Source of the DNA: Domibacillus sp. PGB-M46
GTDB taxonomy: Bacteria; Bacillota; Bacilli; Bacillales; Domibacillaceae
Assembly (NCBI RefSeq): GCF_022668875.1
Contig: NZ_JAKGCR010000007.1
Location: forward strand, 181,359 to 245,358
Length of the DNA stretch: 64,000 bases
Direction of reading: 5' to 3'
Shown: positions 47,935 through 56,054 of the stretch, one piece after another
Layout of the letters: each line of letters opens with the position of its first letter
Position numbering within the stretch: position 1 is the stretch's first letter
Translations under genes and position numbers: made by a program
Notes under the pieces: generated by a model
Told to the model about the DNA's origin: nothing
What the model saw: the letters and a program-made list of their open reading frames with translations, nothing else
Database searches by the model: none

Positions 47935-48543
47935 GTGAAATCAGCACAAAACGAAGCAGGAAACGGGGATCTGACTGCCTTTAAACTGCTTCCTTCTGCC
48001 AAGCCCCCTCTTTTCCACGGCCATACGGTTCGCCAAACGGTCTCGTCTTTCTTTTGGCGGACGAAGCTGCGCCCTTTTATACTGGATCAGCAAGGAAAAC
48101 AATGCGGCATTTGTGGATGGAAACCCCAGCAGGAGCAGGATATGCGGCACCTTCACCTTCATGAAGTGGAGAAATACGACTTTACGAACAAGGTGTGCCA
48201 CCTGCTCGACATCCAGCTTATTTGCCGAAAATGCCACGCTTTTCACCACATTATCCGGACGGAAATGGTTTCGACGAAAGAACAATGGCACGATTTAATG
48301 CAGCATTTTGTTTATGTAAATGACTGTTCTCCTGATGTTGTCGAAAAGTTTGACCAGATCACCGCCAAAGCCCTTTTGTCAGAAGGATTCGACTCCGATG
48401 AATGGCACCCGCGGCCGGCTGAAGAAGCAGCTGAGCTGGCAGCAAAGCCGGCCCGATATACGATTCATCCCAAAATTCCATTTGCAGAAGAGCTGGAAAA
48501 GCAAATCCGTAAAAAAGGATTGCTTTATCAAACCAAATCATAA
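47935..48543 (+). CDS. HNH-type zinc-motif protein, not recognised
   Basis: 202 residues, GTG start at 47935 with a GAGG site about 11 nt upstream. Central part has a treble-clef HNH-like layout: CGICGWKPQQEQDM, a HLHLHEVEKYD segment, and IQLICRKCHAFHHI with the second CxxC-type pair and His. HNH proteins cut DNA or are restriction-like, but this one is not assigned to any known set. Codon use looks like the neighbours. It stands alone between the DUF2188 gene and a NERD gene, both ends closed by hairpins. Confidence 0.75.
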   Translation: MKSAQNEAGNGDLTAFKLLPSAKPPLFHGHTVRQTVSSFFWRTKLRPFILDQQGKQCGICGWKPQQEQDMRHLHLHEVEKYDFTNKVCHLLDIQLICRKCHAFHHIIRTEMVSTKEQWHDLMQHFVYVNDCSPDVVEKFDQITAKALLSEGFDSDEWHPRPAEEAAELAAKPARYTIHPKIPFAEELEKQIRKKGLLYQTKS

Positions 48544-48547
48544 AAGC

Positions 48548-48582
48548 AGATGCCGGCCGGCATCTGCCGTTTTTTCGGCAGA
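48548..48582 (+). terminator. Terminator after the HNH gene
   Basis: Stem GCAGATGCCGG/CCGGCATCTGC followed by CGTTTTTTC on the plus strand. Confidence 0.85.
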
Positions 48583-48596
48583 AAAGCCAGCTAGTG

Positions 48597-49373
48597 CTAG
48601 TCTTCTATTACTTTCGTAAACCGGCACTCCGGAAAACGGCTGCAGCCCTTGAAGGCTCCATACCTTCCAGTCCGCTTTACCAATGCCCCGCCGCATCTAG
48701 GGCAGACTCCCTCACTTTTATTTCGTTCCCTTTGCCGTTTTCCGCTTTTAATAGCCCGTACGTGCTTTTTTTCGATCGCCCGTTTTTTTCTCCTTCCCGT
48801 TTCATTAAAAGGCTCAAGCTTCTCGGCGAGCTCTCGCACAAGCACGGCGCTCATGCGCTGTTTTCGTTGAGTACAGAGTGCTTCTACCAGTTGATCTGCA
48901 TACAAAACACCTGCTTCCTTGAAAGGCTCTTCAAGCTCAAGCTGGGACTTTCTTGTGAAAGCGATGAGTGAATAATATTTTATTGCATTCGAATGGCCAA
49001 AAAACTCTTTTAATGCCCGAATATGTCCCGCGTTTTGCCAAATCGGATTGTAAAAGGGCTCTCTTCGTTTCAAGGTCTTTTGGATCCAATACTTTTCTGA
49101 CTCATCACCGAAAATCCGCCCGCTGAAGTTTTTGGTTTCAATTACGAAAATACCGTGCGTTGACAAAATCAGGTGGTCAATTTGCGCCGTCGAGCCATTG
49201 CTTCTTGGAATATAAAGATCGTGAAAAACGGTGTATACCGATCGGTCGAGCTTGTGCAGCTCCTCTTGAACGGTTCTTTCACCAAGCACTCCTTTTTTAC
49301 GCCTGGAACTGCCGGAAAACCTGGCGGCCGATATCATTATCGCGCCTAATAGAAGTAAAACAATGAAACCCAT
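48597..49373 (-). CDS. NERD domain nuclease-related protein with C-terminal zinc finger
   Basis: 258 residues. One N-terminal helix (GFIVLLLLGAIMISAARF), a NERD domain of about 120 residues with the Asp/Glu/Lys pattern QIDHLILSTHGIFVIETK, a Lys/Arg-rich linker, and a C-terminal topoisomerase-type C4 zinc finger (CPRCGGALVKRTGRYGAF, then CSRFPEC). NERD is a nuclease-related fold; membrane position and zinc finger suggest contact with DNA at the membrane. Role unknown. Confidence 0.87.
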   Translation of the reverse strand: MGFIVLLLLGAIMISAARFSGSSRRKKGVLGERTVQEELHKLDRSVYTVFHDLYIPRSNGSTAQIDHLILSTHGIFVIETKNFSGRIFGDESEKYWIQKTLKRREPFYNPIWQNAGHIRALKEFFGHSNAIKYYSLIAFTRKSQLELEEPFKEAGVLYADQLVEALCTQRKQRMSAVLVRELAEKLEPFNETGRRKKRAIEKKHVRAIKSGKRQRERNKSEGVCPRCGGALVKRTGRYGAFKGCSRFPECRFTKVIED

Positions 49374-49476
49374 AAATCAATTCCTTTCCACCAAAATAGA
49401 ACATCTGTTTTTATATCGGCCGGAAAGTACAAATATAAAGCTGGTTCAAAAAAGAAAGCCCCGTTTTAACCATAAA

Positions 49477-49517
49477 AAAATCCACCCTAAAAGGGATTGC
49501 CTTTTAGGGTGGATGTT
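49477..49517 (-). terminator. Terminator of the MarR-HlyD-DHA2 operon
   Basis: Perfect stem ATCCACCCTAAAAGG/CCTTTTAGGGTGGAT followed by TTTTTTTATGG on the minus strand, just after the transporter stop. Confidence 0.92.
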
Positions 49518-49524
49518 CAATTGA

Positions 49525-51363
49525 TTATTGTTCTTTAATCCGTGCCCGTTTCACAAAAAATACAAGAATGAGGGCGAGCACAGAAAGCCCTGTCGCGACC
49601 ATAAAAGCATCATTAATGCCGTCAATGGTCGATTGCTGTACGGCCTGGGCGTAAAGAAGCTGAGTTGTAAGCTGGTTTCCTGCCGCCCCTGGCAAGTGGG
49701 ACATAGCAGACAAGCTTTGGCCAAGCTGCTCAAACTGATTGGAAAGAAAAGAGTTAGAGCTTGTAACCGTATTTTGATAGGCACCATAATGCACCCCTTG
49801 CCTTGTGGTCATTACCGTGACAAGAAATGCGGTTCCAATACTGCCGGCAACCTGTCTCGCCGTATTGGAAGCTGCTGTTCCATGCGAACCAAGATGGCGG
49901 GGCAGCTGGTTGAGCCCTTCTGTCATTATAGTCATCATAATAAAGGACATACCGAACATCCGCAGTACATATAAAACCAGCAGATGACTGTAGCTTGTTG
50001 TCATGCTGAGCATCGTGAACTGCCATGTTGTTAAAACGGTAATCGTTAAGCCGATCACGCCGAGCCATCTGGCACCTATTTTATCAAACAGCGCTCCGGC
50101 AATCGGAGACATAATCCCCATCACGATCGCACCCGGAAGCATCAGCAATCCGGATTCGAGCGCGGTAAAACCGCGAATGTTCTGCAGATAAATCGGAAGC
50201 AGAATCATTGCACCAAACATTGCCATATTCACGATCATGCTGACGACCGTTGTCAGTGCAAAAATATCATATTTAAATACACGCAAATCAAGCATTGGCT
50301 TATCTGTAGTCAATTCCCGCCAAACAAAAGCGATCAATGAGACAATCCCGATCACAAGCGAAAAAACAACAACTGTGCTTTCCCAACCGTTATTTCCGGC
50401 TTCACTAAAGCCATACAGCAGGAATCCAAAACCAATTGTGGAAAACAGGAACCCGGGCAAATCAAATTTCGGATTGGTTACTTTCGTGACATCCCTCATC
50501 CACAAAAAGCTTAAAACTAATACAAGCACCCCAATTGGAATAACAATGTCAAACAGCAGCCTCCATGAATAATGGCCGATCAGCCATCCGGATAAGGTCG
50601 GGCCGATTGCAGGCGCAAAAATCATGACAACGCCCATAAGCCCCATTGCTTTCCCGCGTTTTTCCGGCGGGAACAGCACGAAAAATACCGTCATGAGAAG
50701 CGGCATAATAATCCCTGCTCCGCTCCCCTGAATTAGCCGTCCAATCATCAGCATTGTGAAGTTTACCGATAACGAACAAATGAGTGAACCGACCGTAAAC
50801 AGAAGGATCGCTGTAATATACAGCTTTCTCGTCCCGAACTTGTCAATAAGAAACGCCGTAACCGGGATTAAAATTCCGTTCACGAGCATATAGCCCGTCG
50901 TCAGCCATTGAACGGTGTTGGCTGAAACACCCAAGTCATTCATAATATGCGGAATCGCTACATTCAGCAGCGTCTGGTTTAAAATGGCCACAAAAGCGCC
51001 GAGCATTAAAGCCGTTAAAATTCTTCCCGTGTTGAAGTTTTTCGGCGCTTCTGGAGCCGTTTGTTTCGGCTCCTCGATTACTTCTTCTTTCGGCTGAACG
51101 TTTGCTTCTACATATTCTAACGCCGGCTCTGATACAGCGGAATTCTGAAGCACCTCTGCTGTTTCTTCGGATAAATCCCGTGGAGAAGCCGCCTCATCCT
51201 CTTCTTTCCGGTCCAGACGGACTTCTGCAGGGCTTTTTTCACTCTCTTCGCGCATCGCAACCGGTTGATTCATGTTCTGTTTTCTTCGTTTTACTGCTCT
51301 AAAATTAAAGAGCAGCAGCACTAACGCGCATAACAGAACATAGACTGCCCCATATATTAACAT
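49525..51363 (-). CDS. DHA2-family multidrug efflux MFS transporter with extra N-terminal segment
   Basis: Proton-driven drug efflux of the EmrB/QacA type with 14 helices. Motifs: NQTLLNVAIPHI, WLTTGYMLVNG, FGTRKLYI (motif A), LIQGSGAGIIMPL, the motif C-like PAIGPTLSG. It has 612 residues, about 120 more than usual: an additional first helix (LIYGAVYVLLCALVLLLF), then a ~90-residue Glu-rich linker before the transporter core begins at GRILTALMLGAFVA. Downstream of a HlyD-type adaptor in the same operon, as in EmrAB-like pairs. Confidence 0.9.
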   Translation of the reverse strand: MLIYGAVYVLLCALVLLLFNFRAVKRRKQNMNQPVAMREESEKSPAEVRLDRKEEDEAASPRDLSEETAEVLQNSAVSEPALEYVEANVQPKEEVIEEPKQTAPEAPKNFNTGRILTALMLGAFVAILNQTLLNVAIPHIMNDLGVSANTVQWLTTGYMLVNGILIPVTAFLIDKFGTRKLYITAILLFTVGSLICSLSVNFTMLMIGRLIQGSGAGIIMPLLMTVFFVLFPPEKRGKAMGLMGVVMIFAPAIGPTLSGWLIGHYSWRLLFDIVIPIGVLVLVLSFLWMRDVTKVTNPKFDLPGFLFSTIGFGFLLYGFSEAGNNGWESTVVVFSLVIGIVSLIAFVWRELTTDKPMLDLRVFKYDIFALTTVVSMIVNMAMFGAMILLPIYLQNIRGFTALESGLLMLPGAIVMGIMSPIAGALFDKIGARWLGVIGLTITVLTTWQFTMLSMTTSYSHLLVLYVLRMFGMSFIMMTIMTEGLNQLPRHLGSHGTAASNTARQVAGSIGTAFLVTVMTTRQGVHYGAYQNTVTSSNSFLSNQFEQLGQSLSAMSHLPGAAGNQLTTQLLYAQAVQQSTIDGINDAFMVATGLSVLALILVFFVKRARIKEQ

Positions 51364-51371
51364 GTGATCAC

Positions 51372-52025
51372 CTACTTATGAATTCGCACAGTTACGTTCA
51401 TGCCGGGAACGATGGCTACGCCCTTGCTGTCGTCAATCGATACTTCTACAGGAACGACCTGCGTGACTTTTGTGAAGTTTCCTGTGTTATTTGAACTTGG
51501 CAGTAAAGAAAATGTTCCAGCTGTTGCTGAGCCGATTTGTGTGACTTTTCCTTTTAGCGTTGAATTCGGAAAAGCATCCACATAGATGTCTACGTCCTGT
51601 CCTGCATCTACTTGATCCACTTCTGTTTCTTCAATATTCGCCGTAACCCATAAATTGTTTAAATCGTACGCTTTCGCAAGTGGTGTTCCAGCAGCAACAA
51701 ATGAGTTTTGAACCGCTGTGCTTTGAACAATCGTTCCAGCTGCTGGAAGTGTAATGTTCATCTGTGATGCTTGTCCATCTGTACCTGTGACAGAAAGCGT
51801 GCCAACTTTCGCGTCTTTAGAGAACTCTTCACCGACACTGCCTTTCCATTCTGTTAATTTTCCGTTTGCAGGTGCAGAAATGGTTACCTGCTGACCGGCG
51901 ATTTGAGCGTTGTCTGTCGTTAAGTAATTGACAGCTTTATTGTAGTAAGCATAGCCGCCTACGCCGCCGCCTACTAAAACCAATAGGATAATAATGTTAA
52001 TTAAAATTAAACGCTTTGCGTTCAT
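51372..52025 (-). CDS. HlyD/EmrA family membrane-fusion protein
   Basis: Adaptor that works with the DHA2 transporter; in Gram-positives it is thought to lead substrate across the wall. 217 residues. Seen: one N-terminal helix (LILINIIILLVLVGGGVGGYAYY), the lipoyl/barrel part TTDNAQIAGQQVTISAPANG and NLWVTANIEETEVDQVDAGQ, and the beta-barrel VPVEVSIDDSKGVAIVPGMN. No long coiled coil, so it is a short form. It overlaps the marR stop by 4 nt. Confidence 0.9.
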   Translation of the reverse strand: MNAKRLILINIIILLVLVGGGVGGYAYYNKAVNYLTTDNAQIAGQQVTISAPANGKLTEWKGSVGEEFSKDAKVGTLSVTGTDGQASQMNITLPAAGTIVQSTAVQNSFVAAGTPLAKAYDLNNLWVTANIEETEVDQVDAGQDVDIYVDAFPNSTLKGKVTQIGSATAGTFSLLPSSNNTGNFTKVTQVVPVEVSIDDSKGVAIVPGMNVTVRIHK

Positions 52026-52465
52026 GACTCCTGTTCCTCCTCTGATGAGAGCTTTGTTAAAACAATTTGATGCAGGCGCAGAAGATGGGAAATTTCCTCT
52101 TCTGGCAGCTCAAGAATGTGATTTAATTTTTTGACGAGCTTCGATTCAGACGAAACGATTTGCTCGAACACAGCTTTTCCTTCTTCTGTTAAATCAATAA
52201 ACACACTTCTTCGATTCTCCTGCGGAATGATCCTTTCAGCCAGCCCGCTGTGAACAAGCCGCTCAATCACACCGCTGACCGTACTGTTTGTAAGCATCAG
52301 CCTTTCAGCCAATTCTCCCAGGCTTATACTTGGATTCAATTGAATGATATAAATGGCTTTCAGCTGCACAACCGTAATGCCAAGCCGATCTGCGTCCTGC
52401 TTTATTAATTTGTTGATCGCTTTATTGACCCTCCAAAAGGAAGCCAAAATTTCGTTGTTCAACAC
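52022..52465 (-). CDS. MarR family transcriptional regulator
   Basis: 147 residues, winged-helix dimer. Seen: HTH region SLGELAERLMLTNSTVSGVIERLV and the wing RRSVFIDLTEEGK. As the first gene of the efflux operon it most likely represses its own promoter through the perfect palindrome directly upstream, being released by a drug or phenolic ligand. ATG 52465 follows GAAAGGAGG. Confidence 0.93.
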   Translation of the reverse strand: MLNNEILASFWRVNKAINKLIKQDADRLGITVVQLKAIYIIQLNPSISLGELAERLMLTNSTVSGVIERLVHSGLAERIIPQENRRSVFIDLTEEGKAVFEQIVSSESKLVKKLNHILELPEEEISHLLRLHQIVLTKLSSEEEQES

Positions 52466-52507
52466 GATGCCCGTTCCTCCTTTCTTTTGTCTCTTTTATT
52501 TTCTATC

Positions 52508-52533
52508 GAAACATTTCGTATACGAAATGTTTC
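52508..52533. promoter_or_regulatory. Perfect 26-bp palindrome, probable MarR operator
   Basis: Each half reads GAAACATTTCGTA, meeting at a central TATA step; both arms match without error. It lies just after the -10 (about +8 to +33) of the operon promoter and 43 bp before the marR ATG, so a bound dimer or pair of dimers would block transcription. Confidence 0.88.
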
Positions 52534-52546
52534 CTCACGAAGAAGA

Positions 52547-52575
52547 ATTATAATCACCTGCAACGGTATTGTCAA
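52547..52575 (-). promoter_or_regulatory. Sigma-A promoter of the marR-efflux operon
   Basis: Minus-strand TTGACA (52575-52570), 17 bp, TATAAT (52552-52547): a full consensus promoter. Confidence 0.9.
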
Positions 52576-52652
52576 CTTAAAATACTTGAAGAAACGGCTT
52601 CGCCTTAACCTTTGTTCTCCGGCTGTTTTTAACCCTTTTTTGCTGATGGCAA

Positions 52653-52693
52653 TAAAAAAGCCCGGCGCAAGTAATGTTTACTTGCGCCGGACC
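52653..52693 (-). terminator. Terminator of the nickel/opine-type ABC operon
   Basis: Stem CCGGCGCAAGTAA/TTACTTGCGCCGG followed by GCTTTTTTATT on the minus strand. Confidence 0.9.
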
Positions 52694-52707
52694 TTGGATT
52701 ACGTTTT

Positions 52708-53469
52708 TTAAAAAATAGAAATCAGCTCTTTTGTATAAGAATGGCGTTCTTCCGCCCGCAGCTGCTCCCGGCTGAATTGGTCGACCAGTTTCCCTTCCTT
52801 CATGACTATGATGCGCTGGCTCATTTTTTGCACAGCGGCCAGGTCATGAGAGATAAATAAATAAGAAAGACCGAGTGTGCGCTGCAGCTCTGTTAATAAA
52901 TCAAGAACAGCTCCCTGGGAAAGTACATCAAGGCTCGCCGTAGGCTCGTCTAACACAATCAGCTCTGGTTCAATGCTGATCGCCCGGGCGATTGTAACCC
53001 GCTGTTTTTGTCCGCCGCTTAATTCATGAGGATACCGGTTTGCCAAATCCTCCGGCAATTCAACTGCCTCTAAAAGCTGTTTAACAAACGCTGTTTTGGA
53101 CGTATACGAAAAGTGAGCAGGCTTTAGCTCTTTCCTGTACTGTTCATACGGGTCAATGAGAGAATCTTTTATTTTCAGCTTTGGATTCAAAGCAGCCGAC
53201 GGGTTTTGAAACACGATTTGCATTTGTTTTCGGTAAGGATACAATTGGCGTTCGGTGTGCCTTTCAATCGCTTCACCTTTAAAACGAATAGAGCCGCTGT
53301 CGATCGACTCTATTCTCAGCAGGCACCTAGCCAATGTACTTTTGCCACAGCCGCTTTCCCCTACAAGCCCAAGACATTCACCTTTATCTAGTTCAAAAGA
53401 CACGTCATTTACAGCTGCTTTTCCTCCGCTGTATGATTTCGTCAATTGCTGTACGGCAAGAAGCTTCAT
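52708..53469 (-). CDS. ABC importer ATPase, nickel/opine-metal type (second ATPase)
   Basis: 253 residues, dipeptide/nickel-family ATPase. Seen: Walker A GLVGESGCGKSTLAR, signature LSGGQKQRVTIARA, Walker B ELIVLDEPTAS, H-loop LFISHDLAA, and the family IVFQNPSAALNPKLKI. It pairs with the ATPase encoded directly upstream (4-nt overlap). By order it matches NikE/CntF. It ends the operon. Confidence 0.92.
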   Translation of the reverse strand: MKLLAVQQLTKSYSGGKAAVNDVSFELDKGECLGLVGESGCGKSTLARCLLRIESIDSGSIRFKGEAIERHTERQLYPYRKQMQIVFQNPSAALNPKLKIKDSLIDPYEQYRKELKPAHFSYTSKTAFVKQLLEAVELPEDLANRYPHELSGGQKQRVTIARAISIEPELIVLDEPTASLDVLSQGAVLDLLTELQRTLGLSYLFISHDLAAVQKMSQRIIVMKEGKLVDQFSREQLRAEERHSYTKELISIF

Positions 53470-54266
53470 GCTTTCCCCTCCTCCTGTAAACCGGACGGCA
53501 GGCCGTGTTTAAGCACAGGCGCCGCCTTGATTAACTGCTTTGTATAGGGGTGCTGCGGATGATCAAGGATACGATGCTTTCCTCCTGATTCAATGATTTC
53601 GCCTTCTTTCATGACGGCAATCCGGTCCGCATAACGTCTTACATGGCGCCAGTCATGTGTAATAAACAAAATAGCGCAGCCGGTTTCCTGCTGCCTCCTG
53701 GCAAGCAGCTCTAAAATCTGATTCCCGGATACACTGTCGAGCGCGGTGGTGATTTCATCAGCAATCACCAAATCAGGAGCCAGCAAAAGGGCCATCGCAA
53801 TCGACACGCGCTGCAGCTGGCCGCCGCTCAGCTGAAATGGATAACAGCTGGCCAGCTCCTCACTTAAACCGACGGATTGGAGCGCTTCTCTCACTCCAGC
53901 CATACGGGCTTGCGGCGAATGAAGCCCATGGGCTTTTTGGTATTCATCGAGGTGCTGGCCAATCGTGCGAAATGGTGTGAAGGAGCCCTGGTAATCTTGA
54001 AAAATATAAGACAGCTTCCGGCCGCGGACTGTCCGCATTTCTTTTTTGGACAGCTTCAATACATTTTGTCCGTTGAAAAAAATGTTTCCTTCCACATTCA
54101 AGCCAGGGGCAAGCATTTGTCCAACAGCTTGTGACAGGATGCTTTTTCCGCTGCCGCTCTGCCCAACAAGAGCAAACCATTCTCCTTTTTGAATCGCGAG
54201 GGAAACGTTTTGAACGAGCTTTTTCTGCCTGCTGCCAATCGTTACCTGCTCAACGGATAAAATCAT
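53466..54266 (-). CDS. ABC importer ATPase, nickel/opine-metal type (first ATPase)
   Basis: 266 residues. Seen: Walker A ALVGQSGSGKSILSQ, signature LSGGQLQRVSIAMAL, Walker B DLVIADEITTALD, H-loop LFITHDWRHV. The DEITTALD Walker B and the length are typical for NikD/CntD-type subunits. It overlaps the permease stop by 17 nt, and the next ATPase by 4 nt. Confidence 0.92.
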   Translation of the reverse strand: MILSVEQVTIGSRQKKLVQNVSLAIQKGEWFALVGQSGSGKSILSQAVGQMLAPGLNVEGNIFFNGQNVLKLSKKEMRTVRGRKLSYIFQDYQGSFTPFRTIGQHLDEYQKAHGLHSPQARMAGVREALQSVGLSEELASCYPFQLSGGQLQRVSIAMALLLAPDLVIADEITTALDSVSGNQILELLARRQQETGCAILFITHDWRHVRRYADRIAVMKEGEIIESGGKHRILDHPQHPYTKQLIKAAPVLKHGLPSGLQEEGKA

Positions 54267-55113
54267 GACTGCCCCTCCTTTTTACATCAAAGCGATCATA
54301 CAAATAATCACCCAGCATATTCGCCAGCAGTACGACAAGGACAATCGCAAGGCCCGGGTAGATCATTAAAGCCGGCATCGACTGAAAATACGGGCGTGCA
54401 TCATTCAGCATAGCTCCCCATTCCGGTGTTGGCGGCTGGGCACCAAGGCCGATATAAGATAAGGAAGAAATCAGCAAAATGATTTTGCCAAGGTCGAGGC
54501 TGGCCAGTACAAGCACGTTTCCTGCTATGTGCGGAAACAAATGTTTACACATAATTTTTCGTGCGGACAGCCCATTAATCCGGGCGATGAGCACGTATTC
54601 CTTTTGTGATTCCGATAAAACCGTGCTACGAACAAGCCGGGCATAGCTGACCCATTTCACCATCACGATCGCGAGCACAAGATTGCCGATTCCCGGTCCA
54701 AGCAGCCCGCTCAACACGATTGCCACGATCGTGTCCGGAAAAGCTAAAAAACCATCGGCAATCCGCATAAAGACGCGGTCAACCCATCCCCGCTTGAAGC
54801 CCGCAATCAATCCGGACGGAATCCCGATGGCGAGAGCGGCGAGCAGAGCTAAAAAGCTGGAGCCGATTGTTTGCTGCCCTCCCAAAAAAAGCCTTGTTAA
54901 TACATCGCGGCCAAGATGGTCGGTGCCGAGCGGATGCTTCAGGCTCATTCCCTGCAGCCGGCCGCTCATATTTGTCAAAGTTGGGTCATGCCGTAAATAA
55001 AAGAAAGCATACAGGGTACCCGCCAGCACAGCAGCCAGGGTCAAAACGGCAGCGGCTCCCTGCCAATTGTGCTTTTTTCCTTTTGGCAGTTGCATAGAAA
55101 AACATCTCATCAT
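54250..55113 (-). CDS. ABC importer permease, NikC/CntC type
   Basis: About 287 residues. Seen: N-terminal helix, the DppC-type HPLGTDHLGRDVLTRLFLGG motif, and the permease loop RINGLSARKIMCKHLFPH. I use ATG 55113 because AAAGGAAC lies upstream and it overlaps the NikB-type stop as ATGATGA; a longer frame to 55176 runs within the previous gene. Confidence 0.91.
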   Translation of the reverse strand: MMRCFSMQLPKGKKHNWQGAAAVLTLAAVLAGTLYAFFYLRHDPTLTNMSGRLQGMSLKHPLGTDHLGRDVLTRLFLGGQQTIGSSFLALLAALAIGIPSGLIAGFKRGWVDRVFMRIADGFLAFPDTIVAIVLSGLLGPGIGNLVLAIVMVKWVSYARLVRSTVLSESQKEYVLIARINGLSARKIMCKHLFPHIAGNVLVLASLDLGKIILLISSLSYIGLGAQPPTPEWGAMLNDARPYFQSMPALMIYPGLAIVLVVLLANMLGDYLYDRFDVKRRGSHDFIR

Positions 55114-56054
55114 GGTGTGTTCCTTTCTTTTAATTTCATTTCCGGATTCAAATACCGGTACGAGACATCCACGCATGTATTCACCGTAAACACAATGACG
55201 GCCATGACCAAAATGTATCCTTGTATAAGCGGATAATCACGCTGGCGTATCGCATCAACGACCATTTTTCCAACACCCGGATACGCAAACAACACTTCAA
55301 TCACCACGACACCGCCAATTAAGCTGCCTAAACTAACGCCAAACACCGTAATAACAGGCGGAAGGCTGTGGCGCAGCGCATGAACGAAGAAAATGCGCCC
55401 TTCTGACAGCCCCCTCGCTCTTGCGGCACGGATAAATTCCTGACTAATCGAGTCAAGCAGGCTGGAGCGAAGCAGACGGACGTATACACTTGAAATCGCC
55501 AGCCCAAGTGTGATCGACGGCAAAACCAATGACATAAACCCGTCTCTTCCCATCGTGGGCAGCCAATTCAACTGAACACCAAACAAATGGATCAAAATCA
55601 AGCCAAGCCAAAAGCTCGGAATCGCCGCCCCAACAATAGATGTAACCCGGCTTATATGGTCGATCCAGCTATCCCGGTAAAGAGCTGACAGGGAGCCAAG
55701 CGGAATCGATACGATCAGCATCACGAACATGGATCCGGCTGCCAGCTCAAGAGTAGCAGGAAGGCTCATTGCAACCATGTCTGCCACCGGCTGGCCAGTC
55801 ACATAAGACTGTCCAAAATCAAGCTGAATAAAACGAAAAAGCCAAAGCCCGTATTGAACGAGCAGCGGCTTATTAAACCCCATCTCCTCCCGCAATGCTT
55901 CTACTTGTTCCTGGCTTACAGAAAGCTCATCCACATTCAAGATCGTTAACACGGGATCACCCGGCGCCAGACGAACAAACAGAAAACTGATAAAAGTAAT
56001 AAACAGCAGGAAAAGAGTTACTTCAAGAAATTTACGGACAAGAATCTGAAGCAT
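55110..56054 (-). CDS. ABC importer permease, NikB/CntB type
   Basis: 314 residues, about six helices. Seen: RLAPGDPVLTIL, the LPATLELAAGSMFVML block, VRLLRSSLLDSISQEFIRAARARGLSEGR-type loop (AARARGLSEGRIF) and HALRHSLPPVIT. It directly follows the binding-protein gene (1-bp gap), so they are one operon. Confidence 0.92.
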   Translation of the reverse strand: MLQILVRKFLEVTLFLLFITFISFLFVRLAPGDPVLTILNVDELSVSQEQVEALREEMGFNKPLLVQYGLWLFRFIQLDFGQSYVTGQPVADMVAMSLPATLELAAGSMFVMLIVSIPLGSLSALYRDSWIDHISRVTSIVGAAIPSFWLGLILIHLFGVQLNWLPTMGRDGFMSLVLPSITLGLAISSVYVRLLRSSLLDSISQEFIRAARARGLSEGRIFFVHALRHSLPPVITVFGVSLGSLIGGVVVIEVLFAYPGVGKMVVDAIRQRDYPLIQGYILVMAVIVFTVNTCVDVSYRYLNPEMKLKERNTP

